Part shown: positions 40,629 to 50,671 of the stretch, piece after piece
Layout of the letters: the number at the start of each line of letters is the position of its first letter
How positions within the stretch are numbered: the first letter of the stretch is position 1
Source of the DNA: Nocardioides alkalitolerans DSM 16699
Lineage (GTDB): Bacteria; Actinomycetota; Actinomycetes; Propionibacteriales; Nocardioidaceae
Reading direction: 5' to 3'
DNA: 64,000 nt
NCBI RefSeq assembly: GCF_000426525.1
Contig: NZ_AUFN01000013.1
Coordinates: 1 to 64,000, forward strand
Program-made: the position numbers and the translations under genes
The notes under the pieces: model-generated
Told to the model about the DNA's origin: nothing
What the model saw: only the letters and a program-made list of their open reading frames with translations
Database searches by the model: none

Positions 40629-43600
40629 TCAGCCCCAGAACACGCGCTCGACCACCGCGCGCGCGTGCCGGGTCGTGCGCAGGTAGTCGTTGACCATCTC
40701 GTTGCTGCCGCCGGCCGGGTAGCCGAGCACGTCGGCCACCGCCGCACGCTCCCGGGGGTCGCGCGGCAGCTGGTCGGAGGCCTTGCCGCGCACGAGCGTC
40801 ACGGCGTTACGGACCCGGCTGACCAGCCGCCAGGCGTCGGAGAGGGTCGCGGCGTCGTCGGAGGTCACGAGGTCGGCGGCCTCCGCGGCCGCGAGCGCCT
40901 CGAGGGTGCGGGGCGTGCGGAGGGCGACGATGCTGCCGGCGTGCTGCATCTGCAGCAGCTGCACGGTCCACTCGATGTCGGCGAGACCGCCGCGACCGAG
41001 CTTGAGGTGGGTGTGCGGGTCGGCGCCGCGCGGCAGGCGCTCGGTGTCGACGCGCGCCTTGATGCGACGGACTTCCGCCACGTCGTCCTCGCTCAGCCCG
41101 GCGGCCGGGAACCGCAGCGGGTCGATGAGAGCGGTGAAGCGCGCGCGCAGGTCGGGGTCGCCCACGACCGCGTCGGCCCGGAGCAGGGCCTGGAACTCCC
41201 AGACGTGGGACCAGCGCCGGTAGTAGGCGGTGTAGGAGTCGACGGTGCGCACCATCGCGCCCTGCTTGCCCTCGGGCCGCAGATCGGCGTCGATCTCCAG
41301 CGGCGGGTCGGTGCCCGGACCCGCGAGGGCCTTGCGCAGCTCGCCGACGACCGCCTGCGCGAACGAGGCCGCCGCGTGGGTGTCGACGGTGCCGTCGGGG
41401 CCGGGCACGGGCTCGTGCACGAACATCACGTCGGCGTCGGAGGAGTAGGAGAGCTCGAACCCGCCGTACCGGCCCATGGCCACGATCGCGATGCGCGTCG
41501 GCGCCGCGTCGAGACCGCGCTGCCGGGCGACGGTGCGCACCACGGTCTGCAGCGTCGCCTCGAGCGTCGCGTCGGTGAGGCGCGAGAGCCCGGCGCCCAC
41601 CGCCTCGACGTCGGTGAGGCCGAGCAGCTCGCCGGCCGAGATCCGGAAGAGCTCGCGACGCCGTACCGCGCGGATCGCCCGCACCGCGGTGACGAGGTCG
41701 TCGTGGCGACGGGCGTTGGCGACCATCTCGGTGGTGAGGACCTCGGAGCTGAGCGGCGCGAGGTCGGCGCCGAGGATGCGGACGCCCTCCGGCTCGCGCT
41801 GCAGCAGGTCGGTGGCGTAGCGCGAGGTGGCCAGCACCTGCGCGAGCCGCTGGGCGACCTCGCCCTCGTCGCGCAGCAGGCGGAGGTACCACGGCGAGGA
41901 GCCGAGGGACTCCGAGATGCGCCGGAAGCCGAACAGCCCGGCGTCGGGATCGGGTGCGTCGGCGAACCACCCGAGCAGCGCCGGCAGCAGGGTGCGCTGG
42001 ATGAGGGCGCTGCGCGAGAGCCCCGAGGTGAGGGCCTCCAGGTGGCGCAGCGCGGCGGCCGGGTCCTGGTAGCCCAGCGCCGAGAGACGCTTCTGCGCCG
42101 ACTCGGTCGACAGCCGCTGCTGGTCGCCGGGGATGCGGGCGACCGCGGCGAGCAGCGGTCGGTAGAAGAGCTTCTCGTGCAGCCGCCGGACCTCGCGGCG
42201 GTGGTGGCGCCACTCCTTGTCCAGCTCGACGACCGAGTCGCGCAGGTGGCCGAGCGAGCGGCCCAGCCGGCGCAGCGCCGCCTCGTCGTCGGGCACCACG
42301 TGGATGCGCCGCATCTGCCACAGCTGCATGCGGTGCTCGAGCGTGCGCAGGAAGGTGTAGGCCTCGTGGAGCGCGATGCCGTCCTCGACCCCGACGTACC
42401 CGCCCTCGGTCAGCTCGGCCAGCGCGCTCAGGGTCGTGGGGGTGCGGATGCGCTCGTCGGAGCGGCCGTGCACCAGCTGCAGGAGCTGGACGGCGAACTC
42501 GACGTCGCGCAGACCGCCCGAGCCCAGCTTGAGCTGCCGCTCCGCCTCCTGGCTGGGGATGTGCTCCAGCACCCGGCGGCGCATCGCCTGGACGTCGGCG
42601 ACGAAGCCGTCGCGCTCGGCGGCCCGCCAGACGAAGCCCTGGGCCATCTCGAGGTAGGCCTCCCCGAGGGCACGGTCGCCCGCGACCGGTCGCGCCTTGA
42701 GCAGCGCCTGGAACTCCCAGGTCTTCGCCCAGCGGTCGTAGTAGCCCTCGTGGCTGGCGAGCGTGCGGGTGAGCGGACCGCGCCCGCCCTCCGGCCGCAG
42801 GTTGGCGTCGACCGGCCAGATCGTGCCCTCACCCGTGTGGTCGGAGCAGACCTGCATCAGCTGGGAGGCCAGCCGGCTCGCGACACGCAGCGCGACGTCG
42901 GCGTCGACGCCCTCGGCGGGCTCGTGCACGAACACCACGTCGACGTCGGAGATGTAGTTGAGCTCGTGGCCCCCGCACTTGCCGAGGGCGATCACCGCGA
43001 GCCGCGCCTTCGCGGCCTGCTCGGCCCCGACCCGGCCGCGGGCCACCGCCAGCGCGGCCTCGAGCGTGGCGGCCGCGAGGTCGGAGATCTCGGCGGCGAC
43101 GTCGTCGACGCCCAGGTGGTGGGCCAGGTCGCGGGCCGCCAGGCGCACGAGCCAGCGGCGGTACTCCACGCGCAGCGCGTCGACCGCCGCCCGGTCGGTC
43201 GCCGGGGTGGCCACGTCGGCCACCGGGCTCGCCGAGGCCGGGTCGGCGCCGACGGCAAGGAGCAGACCCTCCCGCATCGCCCAGGCCGCCGGCCGGGTGG
43301 AGCCGAGGTCGGCGTCGCGCAGCTCGGGCCAGTGCTCGGGGTGGCGGCAGAGGTGGTCGGCCAGGGCCGAGCTCGCGCCGAGCACGCTGAGCAGGCGCAT
43401 GGCCGTGCCCTCGTCGTCGACCAGCTCGCCGAGCAGGTCGTCGCGGCTGCCGCCGGTCTCGACCACGCGGTCGCCCAGGCGGCAGAGCGCGCTCAGGGCC
43501 GCGTCCGGGTCGGCCGTGCGGCCGAGGATCGCCAGCAGCGGCGCCGCGTGCTCCCCCAGGCAGACCAGGCCCGACTGGGCCTCGTCGACGTCGCCGAACC

Positions 43601-43643
43601 CGAGGCGCACGAGGTCGCCGCGGGTCGGCGGGCGCACGGTCAT
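40629..43643 (-). CDS. glnE: Bifunctional glutamine synthetase adenylyltransferase/deadenylase
   Basis: 1004 residues, the usual GlnE length. It has two nucleotidyltransferase domains with the same signature: IALGKCGGHELNYISDVDVVFVHEP-like and VAMGRYGGFELSYSSDADVMFVHEP-like (here given only in part; key residues are G-G-x-E-L and the SDxD pairs at ~218 and ~712), each followed by RPEG and KLGxGGLxDxE motifs. One domain adenylylates and the other deadenylylates glutamine synthetase in response to nitrogen status. The ATG overlaps the stop of the amidotransferase gene (ATGA). glnE next to a GlnA2-type gene is the mycobacterial arrangement. Confidence 0.95.
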   Translation of the reverse strand: MTVRPPTRGDLVRLGFGDVDEAQSGLVCLGEHAAPLLAILGRTADPDAALSALCRLGDRVVETGGSRDDLLGELVDDEGTAMRLLSVLGASSALADHLCRHPEHWPELRDADLGSTRPAAWAMREGLLLAVGADPASASPVADVATPATDRAAVDALRVEYRRWLVRLAARDLAHHLGVDDVAAEISDLAAATLEAALAVARGRVGAEQAAKARLAVIALGKCGGHELNYISDVDVVFVHEPAEGVDADVALRVASRLASQLMQVCSDHTGEGTIWPVDANLRPEGGRGPLTRTLASHEGYYDRWAKTWEFQALLKARPVAGDRALGEAYLEMAQGFVWRAAERDGFVADVQAMRRRVLEHIPSQEAERQLKLGSGGLRDVEFAVQLLQLVHGRSDERIRTPTTLSALAELTEGGYVGVEDGIALHEAYTFLRTLEHRMQLWQMRRIHVVPDDEAALRRLGRSLGHLRDSVVELDKEWRHHRREVRRLHEKLFYRPLLAAVARIPGDQQRLSTESAQKRLSALGYQDPAAALRHLEALTSGLSRSALIQRTLLPALLGWFADAPDPDAGLFGFRRISESLGSSPWYLRLLRDEGEVAQRLAQVLATSRYATDLLQREPEGVRILGADLAPLSSEVLTTEMVANARRHDDLVTAVRAIRAVRRRELFRISAGELLGLTDVEAVGAGLSRLTDATLEATLQTVVRTVARQRGLDAAPTRIAIVAMGRYGGFELSYSSDADVMFVHEPVPGPDGTVDTHAAASFAQAVVGELRKALAGPGTDPPLEIDADLRPEGKQGAMVRTVDSYTAYYRRWSHVWEFQALLRADAVVGDPDLRARFTALIDPLRFPAAGLSEDDVAEVRRIKARVDTERLPRGADPHTHLKLGRGGLADIEWTVQLLQMQHAGSIVALRTPRTLEALAAAEAADLVTSDDAATLSDAWRLVSRVRNAVTLVRGKASDQLPRDPRERAAVADVLGYPAGGSNEMVNDYLRTTRHARAVVERVFWG

Positions 43644-44467
43644 CCGCCCACCCGGGCGAGCACGCGCTCGCGCACGAGCCGGGCGTACGACGCGGCGAGC
43701 GGCTCCCACGTCGCGACGAGCTCGGGCCGGGCGGCCTCGACGGCGTCGAGCACGGCCGCCTGGTCGGTGCCGCGCGCGGCGTGCTCGTCGGCGTCGGCGG
43801 CGGCCCAGGGCTCGACGATGGCGCGGTCGGCCTCGGGGTGCAGCTGCACACCCCAGACGCTCGGGGCGTGCCGCGCGGCCTGCACCTCGCCGCCGGGGGC
43901 GGTCGCGAGCCGGGTCGCCCCGGCGGGCAGCGTGGTGACGACGTCGTTGTTCCAGTGCACGCCACGGGCCGGGGCGCCCGGGACGGGACCGCCGGCGGCC
44001 ACGAGCGGACCCACCAGGGGGTCGGCGGCGGCCTCGTCGGTCCAGCCGATCGGCGTCAGCCCGAGCTGCTGGCCGTTCGGGTTGCGGTGGATCTCGCCGC
44101 CGAGCGCGACCGCGGCCAGCTGGTGGCCCAGGCAGATGCCGAGCGTCGGCACGCCGGCGGCGGCCGCCGTACGCACGAGGGCGCGGACCCCGGGCAGCCA
44201 CGGGGCCACCTCGTCGTCGTTCGCCCCCGGTGAGCCGCCCAGCACGAGGAGGCCGTCGTGGTCGCCGAGGTCGGTCGGCACGGGCTCGCCGCTGCCGGCG
44301 CTCCAGACGTCGAGGGTGCAGCCGGCCGCGGCCAGCCAGTCGGCGAAGAGCGCGGGCGGGCAGTCGAGCTGGTGCTGCACCACGAGCACCCGGGCCCCGG
44401 AGGCGGCGACGGGGTCGGCGACGGGGTCGGGGGCGTGCGGGGCGGGGGGCGGTGTGGTGGCGTCCAC
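43640..44467 (-). CDS. Class I glutamine amidotransferase-like protein
   Basis: 275 residues with a GATase1 fold: LVLGGSPGAND, the nucleophile elbow GICLGHQLAAVALGG (Cys near residue 112), and the catalytic HPE in VWGVQLHPEAD. All three catalytic residues are present. The type is the GMP-synthase-like stand-alone amidotransferase seen in actinobacterial glnA-glnE regions; its acceptor is unknown. It is coupled to glnE (ATGA overlap) and three bases from glnA, so it is part of a nitrogen operon. GTG start. Confidence 0.88.
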   Translation of the reverse strand: MDATTPPPAPHAPDPVADPVAASGARVLVVQHQLDCPPALFADWLAAAGCTLDVWSAGSGEPVPTDLGDHDGLLVLGGSPGANDDEVAPWLPGVRALVRTAAAAGVPTLGICLGHQLAAVALGGEIHRNPNGQQLGLTPIGWTDEAAADPLVGPLVAAGGPVPGAPARGVHWNNDVVTTLPAGATRLATAPGGEVQAARHAPSVWGVQLHPEADRAIVEPWAAADADEHAARGTDQAAVLDAVEAARPELVATWEPLAASYARLVRERVLARVGG

Positions 44468-44470
44468 GGC

Positions 44471-45808
44471 TCAGATGACCGGCAGCATCCGGTCGCGCTC
44501 GAAGGCGGAGACCTGGGTGCGGTACTCCTCCCACTCGGCACGCTTGTTGCGCAGGAAGAAGTCGTAGACGTGCTCGCCCAGCGCCTCGGCCAGCAGCTCG
44601 GACTGCTCGGCGATCACGATCGCCTCCGACAGCGTCTTGGGCAGCGGGTCGATGCCGAGGCTCTTGCGCTCGCGCTCGGTGAGCGACCAGACGTCGTCCT
44701 CCGCCTCGGGCGGCAGCTCGTACTCGTTCTCGATGCCCTTCATGCCCGCCGCGAGCACGACGGCGTACGCGAGGTAGGGGTTGCACGCCGGGTCGATGGT
44801 GCGCAGCTCGACGCGGGTCGACTGGCCCTTGTTCGGCTTGTACATCGGCACGCGGATCATCGCGGAGCGGTTGTTGTGGCCCCAGCAGACGTACGACGGC
44901 GCCTCGCCGCCCCACAGCAGCCGCTTGTAGGAGTTGACCCACTGGTTCGTGACGACCGAGATCTCGCCGGCGTGGCGCATGATGCCCGCGATGAACTGGC
45001 GGCCGGTGCGCGAGAGCTGGTACTCCGCGCCCGCCTCGAAGAAGGCGTTGTTGTCGCCCTCGAAGAGCGAGACGTGGGTGTGCATGCCCGAGCCGGGGTG
45101 GGTGGTGAACGGCTTCGGCATGAAGGTGGCCCACATGCCCTGGTTGAGCGCCACCTCACGGATGACCGTGCGGAACGTCATGATGTTGTCGGCCGTGCTG
45201 AGCGCGTCGGCGTAGCGCAGGTCGATCTCCTGCTGGCCCGGGCCGCCCTCGTGGTGGCTGAACTCGACCGAGATGCCCATCGCCTCGAGCATCGTGATCG
45301 CCTCGCGACGGAAGTCGGCGCCCATCGACTGCGGGGTGTGGTCGAAGAAGCCCGTGCGGTCGACCGGCTCGGGCTCTCCCCCGGCCTCCGGCATGGTCTT
45401 GAGCAGGTAGAACTCGATCTCGGGGTGCGTGTAGAAGGTGAAGCCCTTCTCGGCCGCGTTGGCGAGGTTGCGCTTGAGCACGAACCGCGGGTCGGCGTAC
45501 GACGGGCTGCCGTCGGGCATCACGATGTCGCAGAACATGCGGGCCGTCGACGGGCCCTCGGCACGCCACGGCAGGATCTGGAAGGTGGCCGCGTCGGGCA
45601 GCAGGAGCATGTCGGACTCGTAGACGCGCGCGAAGCCCTCGATGGCGGAGCCGTCGAAGCCGATGCCCTCCGAGAAGGCGCCCTCGAGCTCGGCCGGGGC
45701 CACCGCGACGGACTTCAAAGAGCCCAGCACGTCGGTGAACCAGAGCCGGACGAACCGGACGTCGCGCTCTTCGAGTGCGCGGAGAACGAAGTCTTCCTGC
45801 TTGCCCAT
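44471..45808 (-). CDS. glnA: Glutamine synthetase, GlnA2-like type I
   Basis: 445 residues, the short form like mycobacterial GlnA2. Catalytic regions: the latch SEGIGFDGSAIEGF, ligands EIEFYL and GGPGQQEIDLRYAD, NHHG-type GSGMHTHVSL and RVELRTIDPACNPYLA. Glutamate plus ammonia plus ATP give glutamine. The adenylylation tyrosine region (near NLY in the long form) is not obvious here, so control by GlnE may not apply to this paralogue. Ends three bases before the amidotransferase gene; ATG start. Confidence 0.93.
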   Translation of the reverse strand: MGKQEDFVLRALEERDVRFVRLWFTDVLGSLKSVAVAPAELEGAFSEGIGFDGSAIEGFARVYESDMLLLPDAATFQILPWRAEGPSTARMFCDIVMPDGSPSYADPRFVLKRNLANAAEKGFTFYTHPEIEFYLLKTMPEAGGEPEPVDRTGFFDHTPQSMGADFRREAITMLEAMGISVEFSHHEGGPGQQEIDLRYADALSTADNIMTFRTVIREVALNQGMWATFMPKPFTTHPGSGMHTHVSLFEGDNNAFFEAGAEYQLSRTGRQFIAGIMRHAGEISVVTNQWVNSYKRLLWGGEAPSYVCWGHNNRSAMIRVPMYKPNKGQSTRVELRTIDPACNPYLAYAVVLAAGMKGIENEYELPPEAEDDVWSLTERERKSLGIDPLPKTLSEAIVIAEQSELLAEALGEHVYDFFLRNKRAEWEEYRTQVSAFERDRMLPVI

Positions 45809-45852
45809 GGCGTCACCCTAGCCGTGGGCGGGCGCACCCTCGCGGGCGCGGC

Positions 45853-47943
45853 TCACTCGCTGTGCGGCACGGTCTCCAGGTCGGCCAGCCACGCCGCCGG
45901 GGAGGCGTCGGACGGCATCCGCCAGTCGCCCCGCGGGCTCATCGTGCCGCCCGCCGAGACCTTCGGTCCGTTGGGCAGCGCGGAGCGCTTGAACTGGTTC
46001 GCGAAGAACCGTCGCACGAAGACCTCGAGCCACGTCCGCACGGTCGCGAGGTCGTACGACGCGCGCCGCTCGGTGGGGAAGCCCGGCGGCCACGCGCCCG
46101 CCTCGGCGTCGTGCCACGCGTGCCAGGCGAGGAAGGCGATCCGGCTGGGCCGGTGGCCGCGGCGCAGGAGGTGGTAGAGCGCGTAGTCGGCGAGCGCGTA
46201 GGGCCCGACCGAGTCCTCGGTGGCCTGCGGCTTCTCGCCCTCGACGGTCGGGATCAGCTCGGGGGTGATCTCCAGCTCGACGATCTCGCGCAGCACCTGG
46301 TTGGCCTCGCTGGCCGGGTCGGGGTCGACCTCGCCGGCGTCGGCCACCCAGCGGATGAGGTGCTGGATGAGCGTCTTCGGCACCCCGGCGTTGACGTTGT
46401 AGTGCGACATCTGGTCGCCCACGCCGTACGTGCACCAGCCCAGCGCCAGCTCGGAGAGGTCGCCCGTGCCGAGCACGAGCCCGCCGCGGTGGTTGGCGAG
46501 CCGGAAGAGGTAGTCGGTGCGCAGCCCGGCCTGGACGTTCTCGAAGGTGACGTCGTAGACGTTCTGCCCCTCGCCGTACGGGTGGCCCAGGTCGGCGAGC
46601 ATCTGCGTGGCGGCCGGACGGATGTCGAGCACCTCGAACGTCGTGCCCAGCGCCTGCGAGAGCCGGGTGGCGTAGCCCTTCGTCACGTCGCCGGTCGCGA
46701 AGCCGGGCATCGTGAAGGCGTGGATGTCGCTGCGCGGGCGACCCAGGCGGTCCATCGCGCGGGCGGCGACGATGAGCGCATGGGTGGAGTCGAGCCCGCC
46801 GCTCACCCCGATGACGACCTTCGGCTGCCACGTCGGCGTGCTCATGGAGACCAGGCGCTGCTCGAGGCCCGCGACCTGGATGTTGTAGGCCTCGTAGCAG
46901 TCCTGCGCGAGCAGCGCCGGGTCGTCGGGCACGAACGGGAAGCGGTCGAGGTGGCGGCGCAGGCCGACGTCGTACGTCGGGGGCGCGAGCTCGAAGCCGA
47001 CCGTGCGGTGGCCGTCGCCGTCGGTCCGCGCCTCGTCGTGGCGGCGGTTGTCGTCGAAGGTGCCCTGGCGCCAGCGCTCCTGCTCCAGGCGCACGAGGTC
47101 GACGTCGGCGATCGTGCGGACCGCGCCGGCGGGGAAGCGCTCGCCCTCGGCGAGCAGCTCGCCGCACTCGTAGACGAGGGTCTGGCCGTCCCACGAGAGG
47201 TCGGTGGTCGACTCGCCCTGGCCCGCCGCCGCGTAGACGTACGCCGCCAGGCAGCGCGCGCTGGCGCTCCGGGCGAGCAGCTGGCGGTCGGCCGCACGGC
47301 CCACGGTGATGGGCGAGCCCGACAGGTTGGCCAGCACCGTCGCGCCCGCCAGCGCGGCACGGGCGCTCGGCGGGACCGGCACCCACATGTCCTCGCAGAC
47401 CTCGGCGTGCAGGCGGAGCCCCGGGACGTCGAGGGCCTCGAAGACGAGGTCGTTGCCGAAGCGGTGCGACTCCCCCAGGAGGTCGATGTAGCCTCCGGCG
47501 CCCTCGCCGGAGCCGTAGTAGCGCGCGTCGTAGAACTCGCGGTAGGTCGGCAGGTAGGTCTTCGGCGCCACCCCGAGGATCGTGCCGTGGTGGACGACGA
47601 CCGCGCAGTTGTAGATGCGGTTGAGGTGCCGCAGCGGGGCGCCGACGACCAGCACGGGCAGGAGGTCCGCGCTCGCCTCGACCACGGTGGCCAGGGCGTC
47701 CTCGACGGCGTCGAGCAGCACGTCCTGCAGCACGAGGTCGTCGATGGCGTAGCCGGTCAGGCACAGCTCGGGGAAGACGGCGACGGCGACACCCTCGTCG
47801 TGGCACGCCCGGGCCTGCTCGACGACGGTCGCGGCGTTCACCGCCGGGTCGGCGACGCGCACCGGCATCGTCACGGCCGCGACGCGCGCGAACCCCTGGG
47901 CGTAGGCGGACCAGAAGAGGGACTCGTCGGTCGTCGCAGGCAC
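45853..47943 (-). CDS. nadE: Glutamine-dependent NAD+ synthetase
   Basis: 696 residues. The N-terminal nitrilase-type glutaminase has the Glu-Lys-Cys triad ([27 protein letters not shown] region, EVCEDMW). The C-terminal synthetase has the PP-loop [15 protein letters not shown] and later [19 protein letters not shown]. It turns deamido-NAD into NAD using glutamine, consistent with its place after the glutamine genes. GTG start. Length matches the long actinobacterial form. Confidence 0.95.
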   Translation of the reverse strand: MPATTDESLFWSAYAQGFARVAAVTMPVRVADPAVNAATVVEQARACHDEGVAVAVFPELCLTGYAIDDLVLQDVLLDAVEDALATVVEASADLLPVLVVGAPLRHLNRIYNCAVVVHHGTILGVAPKTYLPTYREFYDARYYGSGEGAGGYIDLLGESHRFGNDLVFEALDVPGLRLHAEVCEDMWVPVPPSARAALAGATVLANLSGSPITVGRAADRQLLARSASARCLAAYVYAAAGQGESTTDLSWDGQTLVYECGELLAEGERFPAGAVRTIADVDLVRLEQERWRQGTFDDNRRHDEARTDGDGHRTVGFELAPPTYDVGLRRHLDRFPFVPDDPALLAQDCYEAYNIQVAGLEQRLVSMSTPTWQPKVVIGVSGGLDSTHALIVAARAMDRLGRPRSDIHAFTMPGFATGDVTKGYATRLSQALGTTFEVLDIRPAATQMLADLGHPYGEGQNVYDVTFENVQAGLRTDYLFRLANHRGGLVLGTGDLSELALGWCTYGVGDQMSHYNVNAGVPKTLIQHLIRWVADAGEVDPDPASEANQVLREIVELEITPELIPTVEGEKPQATEDSVGPYALADYALYHLLRRGHRPSRIAFLAWHAWHDAEAGAWPPGFPTERRASYDLATVRTWLEVFVRRFFANQFKRSALPNGPKVSAGGTMSPRGDWRMPSDASPAAWLADLETVPHSE

Positions 47944-47980
47944 GGCGCCAGTCTGCCAGTCGCCCGCCTCGGGCGTGGCG

Positions 47981-48232
47981 TCAGCGGCCGCGGCGACGCT
48001 GCCGGGCGTCCTCCTCGGCGTACCCCCGCCGGTACTCGCGACGCATGACGACGGCGAGCGGCAGCCAGAAGAAGAGCACGACGAAGGCGAAGAGGCCGAG
48101 CTGGACGGGGGTCGACACCGGGATCACGGCCACCGCGACGACGAAGACGACGAGCAGCCAGACGGGCGCGGAGTGCACCCGGGCGACGGCGCGGGCGTAC
48201 GTCGGCAGCAGGCCGCCCGGGGATCGCTCCAT
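47981..48232 (-). CDS. Small two-TM membrane protein
   Basis: 83 residues: a short cytoplasmic start, two hydrophobic helices (VWLLVVFVVAVAVIPVS and LGLFAFVVLFFWLPLAVVM) and a basic tail rich in Arg. No known family recognised. The start is the ATG giving MERSPGGLLPTY; a longer frame upstream is low-complexity. It lies 37 bases upstream of nadE on the same strand. Confidence 0.65.
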   Translation of the reverse strand: MERSPGGLLPTYARAVARVHSAPVWLLVVFVVAVAVIPVSTPVQLGLFAFVVLFFWLPLAVVMRREYRRGYAEEDARQRRRGR

Positions 48233-48350
48233 GGCCCCGATCGTGCCACGGCGGCCGCGCCCGCGTCGTACTCCGCCGGAGCCCCGGTGTGGCGCACGCG
48301 TCACCCCCACCGACGTGGAGCGACCGCGCGGGCGACCTACGGTTGAAGCT

Positions 48351-49394
48351 GTGACCATCACCTACGCGCACGTCGACGGCCTGTCCAGCATGACCCTCAG
48401 CCAGGAGGAGCCGCCGGCCGACCTGGCGCCCGGCACCGTCGAGGTGGCCATCACCTACTGCGGCATCTGCGCCACGGACACCCACAACTACACGTCCGGG
48501 GGCCAGGTGCCGCCCGCCGTCTTCGGGCACGAGTGGACCGGCACCGTCAGCCGCGTGGCCGACGACGTCACCGGGCTCCACCTCGGCCAGCGGGTGCTGG
48601 CCTGCGTCGGCCCCGCCTGCGGCGCGTGCGCGATGTGCCGGGCCGGGCACGCCGACCACTGCGACCTCGCGTTCGCCGAGGCCAACGGGGTCGCGCCCGG
48701 CTCGCCCGCCCACGGCGGCTTCGCCGCGTCGATGGTCGTGCCGGCCCGCCGCGTCATGCCCGTGCTCGACGCCCTCAGCGACGTCGAGGCCGCGCTCGTC
48801 GAGCCGACCGCCGTGACGTTCCACGCGGTGAAGCGCACCCGGCAGCGGCTGGGCGCGGTCGTGGTGGTGCAGGGTGCCGGCCCGATCGGCCTCCTCGCCG
48901 CGCAGCACGCCCGGCACGCCGGCGCGGGCCGCCTCGTCGTGATCGAGCCGAACGAGTCCCGCCGCCGTGCCGCCGAGGCACTGGGCTTCACCGAGGTCCT
49001 GGCGCCCGGCGACGCCGCCCGCGAGGCCGTGCTCGCCGCGACCGACGGCCTGGGCGCCGACGTGCTCTACGAGTGCACCGGCGTGGCCGCGCTGCTCCAG
49101 CCGTCCGCCGAGCTGGTGCGCCGCGGCGGCACCCTCTCGCTGCTCGGCTTCCCGATGACCGACTCCACCGTGAGCTACGGCGACTGGCAGGTGCGCGAGC
49201 TGACCGTCGTCGGTTCGCTCGCCTACAACCACGAGGACTTCCTCGGCGCCCAGCGCGCGATCGCCGACGGCTCGGTGCAGGTCGCGGGCCTGCACACCGG
49301 GACGATCGGTCTGGGCGACCTGCAGACGATGCTCGACGAGCTCGACTCCGGCGAGACCACCCACGCGAAGGTGCTGGTCGACCCGTCCCGCTGA
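48351..49394 (+). CDS. Zinc-dependent alcohol dehydrogenase (MDR family)
   Basis: 347 residues. Catalytic zinc ligands Cys in YCGICATD and GHEW; the structural zinc cysteines are in CVGPACGACAMCRAGHADHC. The Rossmann loop is VQGAGPIGLLAAQHARHAG, with Glu after the second strand (VIEPNE), favouring NAD. It resembles sorbitol or threonine dehydrogenase-type members; the substrate is not determined. GTG start right after AAGCT with a poor ribosome site. Divergent from the small membrane protein gene. Confidence 0.9.
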   Translation: MTITYAHVDGLSSMTLSQEEPPADLAPGTVEVAITYCGICATDTHNYTSGGQVPPAVFGHEWTGTVSRVADDVTGLHLGQRVLACVGPACGACAMCRAGHADHCDLAFAEANGVAPGSPAHGGFAASMVVPARRVMPVLDALSDVEAALVEPTAVTFHAVKRTRQRLGAVVVVQGAGPIGLLAAQHARHAGAGRLVVIEPNESRRRAAEALGFTEVLAPGDAAREAVLAATDGLGADVLYECTGVAALLQPSAELVRRGGTLSLLGFPMTDSTVSYGDWQVRELTVVGSLAYNHEDFLGAQRAIADGSVQVAGLHTGTIGLGDLQTMLDELDSGETTHAKVLVDPSR

Positions 49395-49505
49395 GCCCCG
49401 CCGGGTGATCCGGACCACACCCGCCGGCCGGGCTGCGGGCGTAGCCTGGCCGGCGGTCCGTGGACTCCAGTGGGGAGCCGCGAGAGCACAGCAAGGAACT
49501 CGACG

Positions 49506-50390
49506 ATGAGTGAGCAGCCCAGCCCGTACGGCGCAGGGCCGCAGGCGTCAGCCGCGGCACCCGGAGCCACCCCGAGCGCGACCGGCACCCCGCCCGTGAA
49601 GCGCGTCCGCACCCACCACCTCCGCGAGATGAAGTCGCGCGGCGAGCGGTGGTCGATGCTGACGGCGTACGACATGTACACCGCCCAGGTGTTCGACGAG
49701 GCCGGGGTGGAGGTGCTCCTCGTCGGTGACAGCGCGTCCAACAACGTCTTCGGCAACGAGACCTCGCTGCCCGTGACCGTCGACGAGCTGATCCCGCTCA
49801 CGCGGGCGGTGGCGCGGTCGGTACGGCGGGCGCTCGTGCTCGCCGACCTGCCGTTCGGCTCCTACCAGGCCAGCCCGGAGCAGGCCTACCTGACCGCGGT
49901 GCGGTTCATGAAGGAGGCGGGCGCCCACGCGGTCAAGCTCGAGGGCGGCGCGGAGATGGCCCCCCAGATCGCCAAGCTCACCCAGGGCGGCATCCCGGTC
50001 TGCGCCCACATCGGCTTCACGCCGCAGTCGGAGCACACGCTGGGCGGCTACCGCGTGCAGGGCCGCGGCGAGACCGCCGACCGGGTGCTCGCCGACGCGC
50101 ACGCCGTGCAGGAGGCGGGCGCGTTCGCCGTCGTCATGGAGATGGTGCCCGGCGACGTCGCCGCCCAGGTGACGAAGGAGCTCGACATCCCCACCGTCGG
50201 CATCGGGGCCGGCCCGGACTGCGACGCGCAGGTGCTCGTCTGGCAGGACGCCTTCGGCCTGCGCACCGGCCGCATGCCGCGCTTCGTCAAGCAGTACGTC
50301 GACGTCCGCTCCGTGCTCCTCAAGGGGGCGCAGGCCTACGTCGCCGACGTCCGCGGCGGCGCCTTCCCCGGGCCCGAGCACACGTTCTGA
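49506..50390 (+). CDS. panB: 3-methyl-2-oxobutanoate hydroxymethyltransferase
   Basis: 294 residues. The N-terminal ~30 residues are Pro/Ser/Ala-rich, as in other actinobacteria. Conserved blocks: [27 protein letters not shown], metal-binding [21 protein letters not shown] and [14 protein letters not shown]. It makes ketopantoate, the first committed step to pantothenate and CoA. No other pan gene is in the window. ATG start. Confidence 0.95.
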   Translation: MSEQPSPYGAGPQASAAAPGATPSATGTPPVKRVRTHHLREMKSRGERWSMLTAYDMYTAQVFDEAGVEVLLVGDSASNNVFGNETSLPVTVDELIPLTRAVARSVRRALVLADLPFGSYQASPEQAYLTAVRFMKEAGAHAVKLEGGAEMAPQIAKLTQGGIPVCAHIGFTPQSEHTLGGYRVQGRGETADRVLADAHAVQEAGAFAVVMEMVPGDVAAQVTKELDIPTVGIGAGPDCDAQVLVWQDAFGLRTGRMPRFVKQYVDVRSVLLKGAQAYVADVRGGAFPGPEHTF

Positions 50391-50412
50391 GCCGGGCGGG
50401 GCGGCGGGCGGC

Positions 50413-50634
50413 TCAGTCCTCGAGCTGCTCGTCGCTCCAGCCCGCGTCCTTCTCGTTCTCGGCGTCCCAGGCCTCGTTGCGGGCCTCGACCTTCTCGAGC
50501 GCGCCGGCGGCCTCCTCGCGCGTGGCGAAGGGGCCGAGCCGGTCGGAGTTCTTGCAGCCCTTGCGCGGCTCGACCGTGTGGTGCTTGAGGCAGAACCAGT
50601 AGTCGTCCGGGGTGGTGTCGGAGAGGGTGGCCAT
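50413..50634 (-). CDS. Small SPOR-like conserved actinobacterial protein
   Basis: 73 residues: [18 protein letters not shown] followed by [18 protein letters not shown] and an acidic tail. This short family sits beside the methionine aminopeptidase gene in many actinobacteria and is usually annotated as SPOR-domain-containing because of the [10 protein letters not shown] repeat-like motif. The two Cys and two His near the start could bind a metal. Function unknown. Divergent from map by 37 bases. Confidence 0.8.
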   Translation of the reverse strand: MATLSDTTPDDYWFCLKHHTVEPRKGCKNSDRLGPFATREEAAGALEKVEARNEAWDAENEKDAGWSDEQLED

Positions 50635-50671
50635 GGCCGAGAACCTACGCCCCGAACCTAGACTCGACCAC

